Positions 44,182 to 52,468 of a DNA stretch of 64,000 bases are shown here, piece by piece. The notes beneath the pieces are model-generated. The model had not been told where the DNA came from. It did no database searches and saw only the letters and a list, made by a program, of their open reading frames with translations. The translations under genes and the position numbers were made by a program. The DNA comes from Kofleriaceae bacterium (GTDB taxonomy: Bacteria; Myxococcota_A; Polyangia; Haliangiales; Haliangiaceae). Position 1 is the stretch's first letter; each line of letters starts with the position of its first letter. The DNA lies in NCBI GenBank assembly GCA_020633495.1, contig JACKDR010000027.1, positions 1 through 64,000 of the forward strand. Direction: 5' to 3'.

Positions 44182-44757
44182 GTGAACACCGCGAAGAAGG
44201 CGCCGGCGAAGAAGACGCCGGCCAAGAAAGCGCCGGCCAGGAAGGCGCCGGCGACGAAGACGCCGGCCAGGAAGGCACCCGCCACGCGGACGCCGGCCAG
44301 GAAGGCGCCGGCGACGAAGACGCCGGCCCGGAAGGCGCCGGCCCGGAAGGCGCCGCCGGCGAAGCCGGCCGGGCCCCGCAAGATCGGCCCGCGCGCCGAC
44401 TTCGGCGCGCCGATCGACGGCTTCTTCGCGCGCCAGCCGGCCGCGCTGCGCCCGGTCGTCGACGCCCTGCGCGCGCTGGTCGAGGCCGCCGCGCCCGACG
44501 CCACCGCGTCGCTCAAGTGGGGCATGCCGGTCTACGTGATCGACGACGTCATGATGTGCGCGATCGGCGGCCACAAGGCCCACGTCAACCTGATCTTGTC
44601 GGGGCCGGCCGCGACCTTCCCCGATCCCGAGGGGCGCCTCACCGGCGAGGGCAAGACCGGCCGCCACCTCAAGCTGCGCTCGCTCGACGAGCTGCCGCAG
44701 GCGCAGGTCCGCGCCTGGCTGAGCGCGGCGGCGGCGCGGGCGCGCGCCGGCGGCTGA
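44182..44757 (+). CDS. DUF1801 domain protein with histone H1-like Lys/Pro/Ala tail
   Basis: A 191-residue protein. Residues 1-60 are Lys/Pro/Ala repeats (AKKAPAKKTPAKKAPARKAP) like histone H1 or AlgP-type DNA-binding tails. The remainder is a DUF1801 (YdhG-like) fold: PLxxALRPVVDALRALVEAA, ASLKWGMPVYVIDDVMMCAI, HVNLILSGPAATFPDPEG, GEGKTGRHLKLRSLDELP. DUF1801 proteins are small and of unclear function, sometimes linked to iron or DNA. It follows the protease by 27 bp and may share its transcript. The tail suggests nucleoid association. Confidence 0.9.
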   Translation: MNTAKKAPAKKTPAKKAPARKAPATKTPARKAPATRTPARKAPATKTPARKAPARKAPPAKPAGPRKIGPRADFGAPIDGFFARQPAALRPVVDALRALVEAAAPDATASLKWGMPVYVIDDVMMCAIGGHKAHVNLILSGPAATFPDPEGRLTGEGKTGRHLKLRSLDELPQAQVRAWLSAAAARARAGG

Positions 44758-44778
44758 CCGACGGCCGCCGGGCGCGCG

Positions 44779-45501
44779 TCAGGTCGGCTCGAGCGCGCCG
44801 ATCCGGTTGCCGTCGGGATCCTGGAACAGCACGTAGCGTCCCCCGCCGGGGAACGCGGCGGGCGGCGCCAGGACCTTGCCGCCGGCCGCGTCGACCCGGG
44901 CCACGGTCTCGGCGAGGCTCGCCACCTGGACGTAGTTGGTGGTGCCGTGGCCGCCGGCGCTGGTGTACAGGCCGATGCCACGTGCCAGGCCGCAGCCCTT
45001 GGCGATCGCGTACGCCTCGGCGAACGACACGCCCTTGAACGACCAGCCGACCAACTTCTTGTAGTAGGTCGTGGCGGCCCGGCGGTCCGGCGTGACGATC
45101 TCGAGGAAGACGATCGGGTTGTCGGGCGCGGCCTCGAGGTGCGGTCGGCCGTCGGTGTACGGCTGCCACAGGAACAGCTCGTTGCCCCACGGATCGAGCG
45201 TGCCGATGTAGGCGCCGGAGCCGGGGACCTCGGAGCGGGCCAGGCAGACGCTGCCGCCGAGCGCGACCGCCCGGTCGGCGGTGGCCTGGCAGTCCTCGAC
45301 CAGGACGTTGTTGCAGACGCCGAGCGGCAGGCGCGGATCGTGGAGGATGCCCACGACCGGCAACCGGCCGGTGTCGACCAGCGCGTAGCCCGGCGCCGAC
45401 TGGTAGATCTTCCACGCGAAGACCGCGCCGTAGAAGCGGATCGACCGCGCCAGGTCGCGGGCCCTGATCTCCACCTGGAACACCTCGCGGCCCGTCGACA
45501 T
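44779..45501 (-). CDS. VOC (glyoxalase/bleomycin-resistance-like) protein, two-domain
   Basis: A 240-residue soluble protein with two vicinal-oxygen-chelate repeats. The first has FQVEIRARDLARSIRFYGAV and LDPWGNELFLWQPY; the second has FLEIVTPDRRAATTYYKKLV and YVLFQDPDGNRIGAL. Similar tandem VOC proteins (27-kDa antigen type) bind small ligands; metal ligands are not fully conserved, so an enzymatic role is unproven. It is convergent with the DUF1801 gene and divergent from the radical SAM gene. Confidence 0.88.
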   Translation of the reverse strand: MSTGREVFQVEIRARDLARSIRFYGAVFAWKIYQSAPGYALVDTGRLPVVGILHDPRLPLGVCNNVLVEDCQATADRAVALGGSVCLARSEVPGSGAYIGTLDPWGNELFLWQPYTDGRPHLEAAPDNPIVFLEIVTPDRRAATTYYKKLVGWSFKGVSFAEAYAIAKGCGLARGIGLYTSAGGHGTTNYVQVASLAETVARVDAAGGKVLAPPAAFPGGGRYVLFQDPDGNRIGALEPT

Positions 45502-45577
45502 CCGCGCAGTGTCCCCGCGCCTCGCGGCCCTGTCAAATCGGCCGGGCGCGACCGGCCGCGGTGCTACGCTGCGTGAG

Positions 45578-46555
45578 ATGGCGCGCAGCGGCGGCGACTA
45601 CCGGCTGGGCACCGACGAGCCGGTCGTGATCATCGAGCTCGGGGTGACGTCGTGGTGCAACTACCGGTGCGCCTACTGCGTCACCGAGGTCCACGCCCGC
45701 CGCGGCGACGCGCGCCACGCCTTCGATCACCACCCGGTCGACGCCTGGGTCGCGGCCTTCGCGCGGGTGCCGTACGAGCTGTCGCTCCTGTGCCGCGGCG
45801 GCGAGCCGTTCCTCGATCACGACGGCTTCGCGCCGTTCCTCACCGCGATGACCGCGCTGCCGCGGCTGCGCTACCTCCGGGTCGACACCAACGGCTCGTG
45901 GTCACCGGCGCGCTACGACGCGGTGCCGCGGCCGGCCCGCGCCCGGGTCCAGCTCAACGTCTCGTTCCACCCCACGCAGCTCGGGCTCGACGCCTTCGCC
46001 CGCCGCGTCGACGCGATCGTCGCGGCCGGCTGGCACGTCGCGATGATCAACTACGTCATGGCGCCGGGGCAGGCCGCGGACTACCCGCGTGTCCGCGACT
46101 TCTTCCTCGACCGGCACGGCCTCTACGTCAACCCCAACCCGGACGCCTACGATCCAGCGTGGACCGACCTGCCGCGGGTCCGCCGCGCCGCGCAGGATCC
46201 GCTGCGCGCGCTCTTGCCCGCGCTCGATCTGGCGCGCAAGACCGGGACGCCGACCGCGGGGCGGCCGTGCTTCTTCCCGTCGATCGCCTACTTCGTCGGG
46301 CCCGACGGCGTCGCCGCGCGCGCCTGCGACGCCCGCCTCCCCGACGAGCCGGCGCGCCTCGACTTCCTCCGCGACTCGGCGCGGCTGCGGCCGCGGGCGG
46401 CCCCGGTGCCGTGCCCGCAGCCGACCTGCCTGTGCCTCGATCGCTACGCCTTCCTCGACGACGCCGAGCCGCGCGGCCGCCGGATCGATCTGCTCGACGA
46501 GTACGTCGAGGCCTGCCGCGCCCACCAGCGCGACCCCGGCGCCGCGTCCGGCTGA
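45578..46555 (+). CDS. radical SAM protein with SPASM-like C-terminal cysteines
   Basis: A 325-residue AdoMet radical enzyme. The [4Fe-4S]-AdoMet motif is WCNYRCAYC (CxxxCxxC). After it come LLCRGGEPFLDH (GGEP motif) and YLRVDTNGSW. The C-terminal half has five cysteines (RPCFFPSIAYF, AARACDARL, VPCPQPTCLCLD) suggesting auxiliary clusters of the SPASM/twitch type. Such enzymes often modify ribosomal peptides or make cofactors. No precursor is adjacent. The short GG-leader peptides at 5371 and 17686 are in the same window but too distant to link. Stand-alone gene. Confidence 0.9.
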   Translation: MARSGGDYRLGTDEPVVIIELGVTSWCNYRCAYCVTEVHARRGDARHAFDHHPVDAWVAAFARVPYELSLLCRGGEPFLDHDGFAPFLTAMTALPRLRYLRVDTNGSWSPARYDAVPRPARARVQLNVSFHPTQLGLDAFARRVDAIVAAGWHVAMINYVMAPGQAADYPRVRDFFLDRHGLYVNPNPDAYDPAWTDLPRVRRAAQDPLRALLPALDLARKTGTPTAGRPCFFPSIAYFVGPDGVAARACDARLPDEPARLDFLRDSARLRPRAAPVPCPQPTCLCLDRYAFLDDAEPRGRRIDLLDEYVEACRAHQRDPGAASG

Positions 46556-46880
46556 GCCCGGCGGGCGCGCGCGCGGCTAGGAGCGTGTCGCGGATACCCG
46601 CCTGGCGCGAGCGGTGGGGAGACCGCGGGCCGCCGGCCCGGGTCCTGCCGCGAGCGCGGGGGGGCGTCCTCCGGCTCGGACAGTCCTCGCGGTGACGAGA
46701 GCGCGGGCGGTGAGGCGGGTGCGGGCGGTGACGCAGTCGCGTGGTGGCGCGGGCCCGCTGCGGAACTCGCCGTCGGCCGCCCCCCACACGCTCGCGTCAC
46801 CCGTGCCGGCGTGGCCTGGCACCACCGCGGTCGGGCACGAAGGGATCGACACCAGCGCGGCGAGCGGATCGAAGGGCGGG
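46556..46880. other. gene-free gap before the transposase remnant
   Basis: The 325 bp hold no supported gene. They contain short G/C-rich direct repeats (GCGGGCGGTGA at two places near 46703-46732) and no promoter or terminator I trust. Fragments of this stretch may derive from the insertion element remnant that follows, but no clear terminal inverted repeat is visible. Confidence 0.5.
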
Positions 46881-47005
46881 GTGAAGGCCTACCGCCGATG
46901 CAGTCGTTCCTGTTGCCGCCGTCGCCGCGTGAGTGGCTGCCGGCGTCGCACCTGGTGTACTTCGTCGAGGGGTTCGTCGCGCGGCTGAACGACACGCTCC
47001 TTTAG
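46881..47005 (+). pseudogene. 5' remnant of an IS1182-family transposase, frameshifted
   Basis: GTG 46881, preceded by GAAGGGCGGG, reads VKAYR; after loss of one C near 46895 the frame continues as MQSFLLPPSPREWLPASHLV and ends FVEGFVARLNDTLL at a stop. Restoring the base gives KAYRPMQSFLLPPSPREWLP, the N-terminus typical of IS1182-type transposases. Only about 40 codons remain; the DDE core is gone. It abuts the adenosine deaminase-like gene, indicating an old insertion and deletion. Confidence 0.75.
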
Positions 47006-48063
47006 GCCGCGTCGGGCTCGGCGCCGGTGAGCTGCCGCCAGCGCCGCCGGCTGTCGGCCTCGAGCCGCGCCAGGTCGACGCCGAGGTCGCGCGCGACCTC
47101 GACCTCGCGCGGGAACGAGGTGCCCATCGGCGTCGGGTCGTCGCTGCCGAGGACGCAGTGGACGTGGGCGTGCTGCAGCGCGCGCAGCGGGGTCATGCCG
47201 CCGTGGGCGCGCTCGAGCGCGGCCAGCGCGGTGGGGATCAGCAGCCGGTTGCTGGTCGGGCAGACCTCGAGGGTGACGCCGTCGCGGACCAGCCGCTCCA
47301 GCGTCGCCGGCGACTGCAGGGCGTGGACGCCGTGGCCGATGCCGCGCGGCGCCAGCGCCAGCGTGCGATCGACCGACGCGTGGCCGGCGAACTCGCCGGC
47401 GTGGATCGTGAGATCGGGGAGGTCCGGCCGCAGGTCGTCGAGGATCTCGACCAGCGCCGGCGGCAGGGGCTCGGTGTCGGCGCCGGCGACGATGCCGAGG
47501 ACGTCGAGGCCGACCAGCGCGGCGGCGTGGTCGCGCACGGTCGTGGCCAGGGCCCGGTAGTGAGGCTCGCTCTCGAAGGTGCGCGACAGGCCGAGGCGGA
47601 CCAGGATCGGCGTGCCGGTCGCGGCGACCACGGCGTCGCGCGCGGCCAGGATCTCGGCCAGCAGCGGCTGGGCGTAGCGGGCGGCGAACGTGGTCGGCGC
47701 GACGTCGCGCCACGCCAGGCCCTGGTGCTCGATCAGCGTGCGCGCCATCGAGAACAGGCTGACCCGCAGCTCGCAGCCGTCGGTCTCGGCCGCGGCCTCC
47801 TCGAAGGCACGCCGGGCCAGCGCGGCGATCGCCGCGACGCTGACGTAGGCGGCGCGGGCCTGGACGATGCAGCCGTAGAACACCGAGGCGTCGTCGGTCG
47901 GCGCCGCCATCGTGACCTGCGCGGCCAGCTCGGCGGGGGTGCGGAAGCGCTGGCTCGCCGGGTCGAAGAACGGCGGGGTCCGCAGATCGTGCTCGCGGGC
48001 GACGTCGAGCAGGGCGGCGGGGCTGTGGGAGCCCTCGAGGTGGCGGTGGAGGTCGAGCTGCAC
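47002..48063 (-). CDS. adenosine deaminase-like amidohydrolase
   Basis: A 353-residue enzyme of the adenosine/adenine deaminase group. Signatures in order: LDLHRHLEGSHSP (metal His pair), GCELRVSLFSMARTL, LTIHAGEFAGH (HAGE, metal His and catalytic Glu), GIGHGVHALQSP, EVCPTSNRLL and VLGSDDPTPMG (SDDP, metal Asp). It converts adenosine (or a related purine) to inosine in the cytosol. No ATG is available: GTG 48063 gives the usual family start; GTG 48084 is seven codons earlier; neither has a clear RBS. Its stop overlaps the transposase remnant by 4 bp. Confidence 0.92.
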   Translation of the reverse strand: MQLDLHRHLEGSHSPAALLDVAREHDLRTPPFFDPASQRFRTPAELAAQVTMAAPTDDASVFYGCIVQARAAYVSVAAIAALARRAFEEAAAETDGCELRVSLFSMARTLIEHQGLAWRDVAPTTFAARYAQPLLAEILAARDAVVAATGTPILVRLGLSRTFESEPHYRALATTVRDHAAALVGLDVLGIVAGADTEPLPPALVEILDDLRPDLPDLTIHAGEFAGHASVDRTLALAPRGIGHGVHALQSPATLERLVRDGVTLEVCPTSNRLLIPTALAALERAHGGMTPLRALQHAHVHCVLGSDDPTPMGTSFPREVEVARDLGVDLARLEADSRRRWRQLTGAEPDAA

Positions 48064-48134
48064 GGGGCGGCAGGTGTACCGCACTCGCGGCCCGGCGTCG
48101 CCCGGCGGTCGCCGGCGGGGGCCCGATCGCCCGG

Positions 48135-48902
48135 TCAGGGCGCCAGGTCGCGCAGCTCCGCGACGTAGGCGGCGTCGTCGAAGGGCTGATCGGTGGTCAG
48201 GACCGCCTGCATCCGGCGCATGAACACGCGCGCGATCGCGTGCACGGCGTGGTGGCGGCTGAGGCCGGCGCCCTGCAGCCGGGCCAGGGTCGCCGCGGTC
48301 TGCGGCGGGTCGCCCTCGGCGAGCTGGGTCTCGACCGCCTCGTGCATGCCGGCGTGCAGCTGCAGGGCGTGGCCGCGCAGCTGGCCCTCGATCGCCAGGT
48401 GCGCCATCCGCACGTGGCGCTGGCGCTCCTCCTTCGACATCGCCAGCCACGCCGCGGCGTCGGGGGCGCGCTCGGGGTCGTAGCGGGTCACCACCAGCTG
48501 GGCCGGCGCCTCGGCGGCGGCCTCCTCCTCGGCCCGGACCTGCTCCTCGGCGCCGAAGATCACGTCGACCGCGGACGCGGCGGCGTCGCTCAGCTCCTGC
48601 GCCCGGGTGTCGAAGCCGACCTCGACGACGACCTCGGCGCCGAGGCGGGCGCGCAGCTGGTCGGCGTGGGTCGCCGCCCGGACCGACAGCTTGCCGGGGG
48701 CGCGCCCGTGCCGCGCCACCGCCATCGTGTACATGCGCGCCAGCTCGGTGATCTCGTCGCCGCGCGGCGCGATGCCGGCGTCGGCCAGCCACTCGTCGCG
48801 GCGCCGCACCCACGCCAGCGCGAACCGGTCGCCCTCCGCGAGCAGGTGCACGACGCCGATCCAGGTCTCGACGGGGGTGTCGTCGCGGTCGCGCGCAGCC
48901 AT
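48135..48902 (-). CDS. hypothetical protein with DUF1841-like C-terminus
   Basis: A 255-residue cytosolic protein. The N-terminal part has VETWIGVVHLLAEGDRFALA and an Ala/Glu-rich middle. The C-terminal 100 residues (AHLAIEGQLRGHALQLHAGM, EAVETQLAEGDPPQTAATLA, GLSRHHAVHAIARVF) resemble the His-containing helical pattern of DUF1841-type proteins, where a His-rich helix pair precedes 'RHxAxHAI'. That assignment is from memory and tentative. It is divergent from the transporter gene and lies 72 bp upstream of the adenosine deaminase-like gene. Confidence 0.8.
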   Translation of the reverse strand: MAARDRDDTPVETWIGVVHLLAEGDRFALAWVRRRDEWLADAGIAPRGDEITELARMYTMAVARHGRAPGKLSVRAATHADQLRARLGAEVVVEVGFDTRAQELSDAAASAVDVIFGAEEQVRAEEEAAAEAPAQLVVTRYDPERAPDAAAWLAMSKEERQRHVRMAHLAIEGQLRGHALQLHAGMHEAVETQLAEGDPPQTAATLARLQGAGLSRHHAVHAIARVFMRRMQAVLTTDQPFDDAAYVAELRDLAP

Positions 48903-49012
48903 GGCGCCGAGTATAGGCGGGCCGGCGCGCGCCGCGCCCGGGCGGCGCCGCGTCCCGGCCGTCGGCCCGCGCCGCGATCTGGCCCCGGCGCCGGTGCTAG
49001 ACTCGACAGCCG

Positions 49013-51409
49013 ATGTCGACCGACCCGGGTGAGGACGCGCCCCCGGCCGCTGCCGTCGCGCCGCCGCGCGCGCGCACGTCCGCCGAGGTCTCGGCGGTGC
49101 TCGACGCGGTGGCGCCCGCGCCGGCGCGGACGATCGATCTGCGCCAGGCCACCGGCATCGGCGTCGGCGCGATCGTCGGCGGCGGCATCATGGTCCTGGC
49201 CGGCGTCGCGTTCCAGAACGCCGGCCCGGCCGCGATGATCGCGTTCGCGCTCAACGGCGTCGTCGCGCTGATCACCGCGATGAGCTACGCCGAGATCGCG
49301 ACGACGTTCCCCGAGTCCGGCGGCACCTACACGTTCGCCAAGAAGGTGCTCAACGTCCGGGCGGCGTTCGGGGTCGGCTGGATCCTGTGGTTCGCCTACA
49401 TCGTCGCCGGCGTGCTGTACGCGCTGGGGTTCGCGACCTTCACCCAGCTGGCGCTCCACGAGCTGGTCCGCGAGGTCGGCGGCACGCCGCCGGCGTGGCT
49501 CGACGGCCGCAAGTTCTCGCTGCTGCTCGCGACCCTGGCGACGATCGCCTACGCGCTCGGCCTGGCGCGGCACGCCGCCGGCGGCGGCCAGTGGGCGGTG
49601 GTCGGCAAGGTCGTGCTGTTCGCCGTCATCATCGTCGCCGGCGTCGTCGCGCTGGCCTTCGAGCCGGTCAGCCACAGCGGCGACACCCTCGACCCGTTCT
49701 TCTCGGGCGGTGGCGCCGGCGTCATCACCGCGATGGGCTACACGTTCATCGCGGTCCAGGGCTTCGATCTCATCCCGGCGGTCGCCGGCGAGGTCAAGGA
49801 GCCGAACCGGACCATCCCGGGCGCGATGTTCCGGTCGCTGGCGATCGCGATGGCGGTCTACCTCCCGCTCCTGTTCGTGGTCTCGACCGCGGGCGTCGAC
49901 GCCGGCCACGACATCCGCAGCCTCGCGCTCGAGCGCGGCGACACCGTCTTCGCGTTCGCGGTGCGCCGCTTCATGGGCGTCACCGGCTACTGGCTGATCA
50001 TCATCGCGGCGATCCTGTCGACGCTGTCGGCGCTGCAGGCCAACCTGATGGCGGCGTCGCGGGTGGCGCTGAGCATGGCCCAGGACCACACCCTGCCCAG
50101 CGTCCTGGCCCGCATCCACCCCGAGCGGCGGACCCCCCTGATGGCGATCTACGCGACGACGCTGACGTTGATCGCGATCGTCTTCATGGTCCCGGATCTC
50201 GGCGCCGCCGGCGCCGCCGCCAGCCTGATCTTCCTGGCGTCGTTCACGCTCGCCCACATCACGACCTACCTGTCGCGGATCCGCGGCGGCGCGGTCGAGG
50301 GCGCCTACCAGACGCCGTGGTTCCCGCTGATCCCGGCGGCCGGCGCGATCGCGTGCGCCGCGCTCGCCGTGTTCCAGGCGGTCAGCGTCCCCGACGCCGG
50401 CGGCGTCGTGCTGATCTGGCTGGCCCTCGGCGTGCTGCTCTACGTCGCGCTGTTCAAGGGCGACGCCGAGACCGCCGACGCGTCGGCGCTGGGCCGCGAT
50501 CCCCAGCTCGCGATGCTGCGCGGCCGGGTGCCGCTGGTGCTGCTGCCGATCGCCAACCCGGCGCACGCGCGCGGCATGGTCGAGGTCGCCAACGCGCTGG
50601 CGCCCAGCGAGTACGCCCGGGTCCTGCTGCTGACGGTCGTGAAGTCGCCGCGCGGCGCCGGCGCCGATCCGCTGGCTCGCCTCGACGACGCCCAGCGCGT
50701 CGTCGGCGAGGCGCTGAGCACCAGCTACGCCGCGGGCCAGACCCCGGAGGCGCTGATCACCGCGGCCGCCGATCCGTGGGCCGAGATCGGGCGGATCGCC
50801 ACCGAGTACGAGTGCGACAGCCTGCTGATCGGCGGCCTGGCCAAGGGCGAGCACGACGCGCCGCTGGCCAAGCTGATCCGCCAGCTCTACTGCGACGTCG
50901 CGGTCATGCGCGCGACGCCGGGCTGGTCGCTGGCCGAGGCCCGCAAGATCCTGGTGCCGCTCGGCGGCCGCGGCGACGAGCACGAGCTGCGGGCCCGGGT
51001 GCTGGCGTCGCTGTGTCGCGACGGCAGCCGCAGCGTCACCTTCGTGCGGGTGCTGCCGGCGCTGGCCAGCGACGACGACGTCGCCGAGGTCGAGCGGCAG
51101 GTCGCGCAGCGCGCCGAGGTCAAGCTGGGGCGTCGGCCGCGGGTCAAGATCCTGCGCGCCGCGGATCCCCAGGCCGCGCTGGTCGAGCTCGCGGCGTCGC
51201 ACGATCTGATCCTGCTCGGCCTGCACCGCGACGTCTGGGGCCGCCGCGGCCTCAGCCCGTTCGCGATCGACGTCGCGCGGGCGGCGCCGTGTCCGGCGAT
51301 CCTGCTCAGCCAGCGGCCGTCGCAGCTGGTCACCGAGGTGTACAGGCCGCTCAAGGACGTCGTCATGGCGGCGCCGTGGATGCCGCGCAAGCCGGAGCGC
51401 GCCGGCTGA
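49013..51409 (+). CDS. APC-family amino acid permease fused to universal stress protein domains
   Basis: A 798-residue inner-membrane transporter. Twelve membrane segments occupy residues about 40-480, starting with the APC signature GIGVGAIVGGGIMVLAGVAF; MSYAEIATTFPESGGTYTFA and AVAGEVKEPNRTIPGA are typical of the family. Two universal stress protein-like domains follow (about 505-620 and 640-770; LLIGGLAKGEHDAPLAKLI, ILLGLHRDVWGRRGL). Such fusions may couple transport to nucleotide sensing. Substrate unknown. The GTG/ATG choice is clear: ATG 49013 directly precedes the acidic N-terminus. It is divergent from the DUF1841-like gene. Confidence 0.93.
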   Translation: MSTDPGEDAPPAAAVAPPRARTSAEVSAVLDAVAPAPARTIDLRQATGIGVGAIVGGGIMVLAGVAFQNAGPAAMIAFALNGVVALITAMSYAEIATTFPESGGTYTFAKKVLNVRAAFGVGWILWFAYIVAGVLYALGFATFTQLALHELVREVGGTPPAWLDGRKFSLLLATLATIAYALGLARHAAGGGQWAVVGKVVLFAVIIVAGVVALAFEPVSHSGDTLDPFFSGGGAGVITAMGYTFIAVQGFDLIPAVAGEVKEPNRTIPGAMFRSLAIAMAVYLPLLFVVSTAGVDAGHDIRSLALERGDTVFAFAVRRFMGVTGYWLIIIAAILSTLSALQANLMAASRVALSMAQDHTLPSVLARIHPERRTPLMAIYATTLTLIAIVFMVPDLGAAGAAASLIFLASFTLAHITTYLSRIRGGAVEGAYQTPWFPLIPAAGAIACAALAVFQAVSVPDAGGVVLIWLALGVLLYVALFKGDAETADASALGRDPQLAMLRGRVPLVLLPIANPAHARGMVEVANALAPSEYARVLLLTVVKSPRGAGADPLARLDDAQRVVGEALSTSYAAGQTPEALITAAADPWAEIGRIATEYECDSLLIGGLAKGEHDAPLAKLIRQLYCDVAVMRATPGWSLAEARKILVPLGGRGDEHELRARVLASLCRDGSRSVTFVRVLPALASDDDVAEVERQVAQRAEVKLGRRPRVKILRAADPQAALVELAASHDLILLGLHRDVWGRRGLSPFAIDVARAAPCPAILLSQRPSQLVTEVYRPLKDVVMAAPWMPRKPERAG

Positions 51410-51508
51410 CGGCGACGGCGGTCGGTCGCCGAGTCATCAGCGCTCCCAGGGTAGGGACCGGCCAAGCTCGGTCGCAAGCGCGCCGGGGTGCCTTCATACT
51501 GACCGCCG

Positions 51509-51858
51509 TGGATCGCGGTCCGGAGCAGGGCGTGCTGATCGACGGCTGCGGCTACTGCCGGCTGCTGTTCCCGTCGACGGCGCCCTGTCGCCGCTGCGGC
51601 GGTCGCCACCGCCTCCAGCCGGCCCGCATGCTCGACGCCGTCGGGGTGGCGGCCGCGGTGGCCCGCGCCGTCGCCGGCCACGACGCGTCGCGCGCCGCGC
51701 TCGACGGGCTGCTCGAGCTCCTCCTCGTCCACGCCCCGGTCTCCCTCGCCGCCCTCGCCGCCCTCGGGGCGCCGACCCTCGACGATCTGCGCCGCGTCGC
51801 TCGCGCCCTCGACGCCGCCGGCGCGCATAGCCCGCGCGCCGCCCCGGCGCTCGCGCGT
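51509..51858 (+). CDS. possible zinc-ribbon ORF without a stop before fxsA
   Basis: From GTG 51509 a frame with normal codon bias encodes VDRGPEQGVLIDGCGYCRLL with a CxxC...CxxC zinc-ribbon (CGYC and CRRCG, nine residues apart), then a helical part (DDLRRVARALDAAGAHSP). The frame has no stop until 52527, crossing the whole fxsA gene antisense, so the real gene either overlaps fxsA or has lost its 3' end. The 449-bp gap 51410-51858 otherwise holds nothing clear. Confidence 0.35.
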
Positions 51859-52425
51859 TCAGCGCCCGGCGCGCGCGCCGCCGCCGCCGCCGTCGCTGCC
51901 GTCGCTGTCGTCGTCGTCGTCGGCTTCGTCGGCGGCGCGGACCTCGACCGCGTCGACGTCGATGACGCCGCCGTGGCCGGCGAGGGCGTCGCCGTCGAAG
52001 GGGGCGCCCGGCGGCGGGCCGCCCGGGAAGGGCATGCCGGCGCCGAAGCTCTGGCCGATGACCTCGGCGCGGGCGCGCAGCCGCGCCGTCATCCGCGCGG
52101 CCATGCGGCTCCGGGTCGGCGGCAGCAGCAGGATGAGCGCGACGGCGTCGGAGAGGAAGCCCGGGATGATGAACAGCACCCCGGCGAAGCCCGCGATCGC
52201 GTTGGACATCAGGACGTCGCCGACCGGCTCGCTGCGCGCGTAGGCCTCGGCGGCGCGGCGCAGCGTGGCGGCGGCGCGCCCGCCGAGCACCAGGCTGCCC
52301 AGCACCGCGCCGGCGACCAGCGCCAGCAGCGTGTACAGCGTCCCGATCATGCCCCCGACGATGACGATCGAGGCGATCTCCCCGATCACGGCGGCGAGGA
52401 ACAGCAGGACCACGGCGAGGCACAT
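51859..52425 (-). CDS. fxsA: FxsA family membrane protein
   Basis: A 188-residue inner-membrane protein. Four hydrophobic segments (VVLLFLAAVIGEIASIVIVG, LLALVAGAVLGSLVLGG, IAGFAGVLFIIPGFLSDAVA, LILLLPPTRSRM) match FxsA, first described as a suppressor of F-exclusion of phage T7. The GFAGVLFIIPGFLSDAVALI part is the most conserved FxsA block. The C-terminal 70 residues are a Pro/Gly and Asp/Gly-rich tail not typical of the family. It is followed by the putative beta-barrel protein on the same strand. Confidence 0.9.
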   Translation of the reverse strand: MCLAVVLLFLAAVIGEIASIVIVGGMIGTLYTLLALVAGAVLGSLVLGGRAAATLRRAAEAYARSEPVGDVLMSNAIAGFAGVLFIIPGFLSDAVALILLLPPTRSRMAARMTARLRARAEVIGQSFGAGMPFPGGPPPGAPFDGDALAGHGGVIDVDAVEVRAADEADDDDDSDGSDGGGGGARAGR

Positions 52426-52468
52426 GCCCGGGGGTGTACCACCCCCCAGCGGTCCCGTCCGCCGGGGC

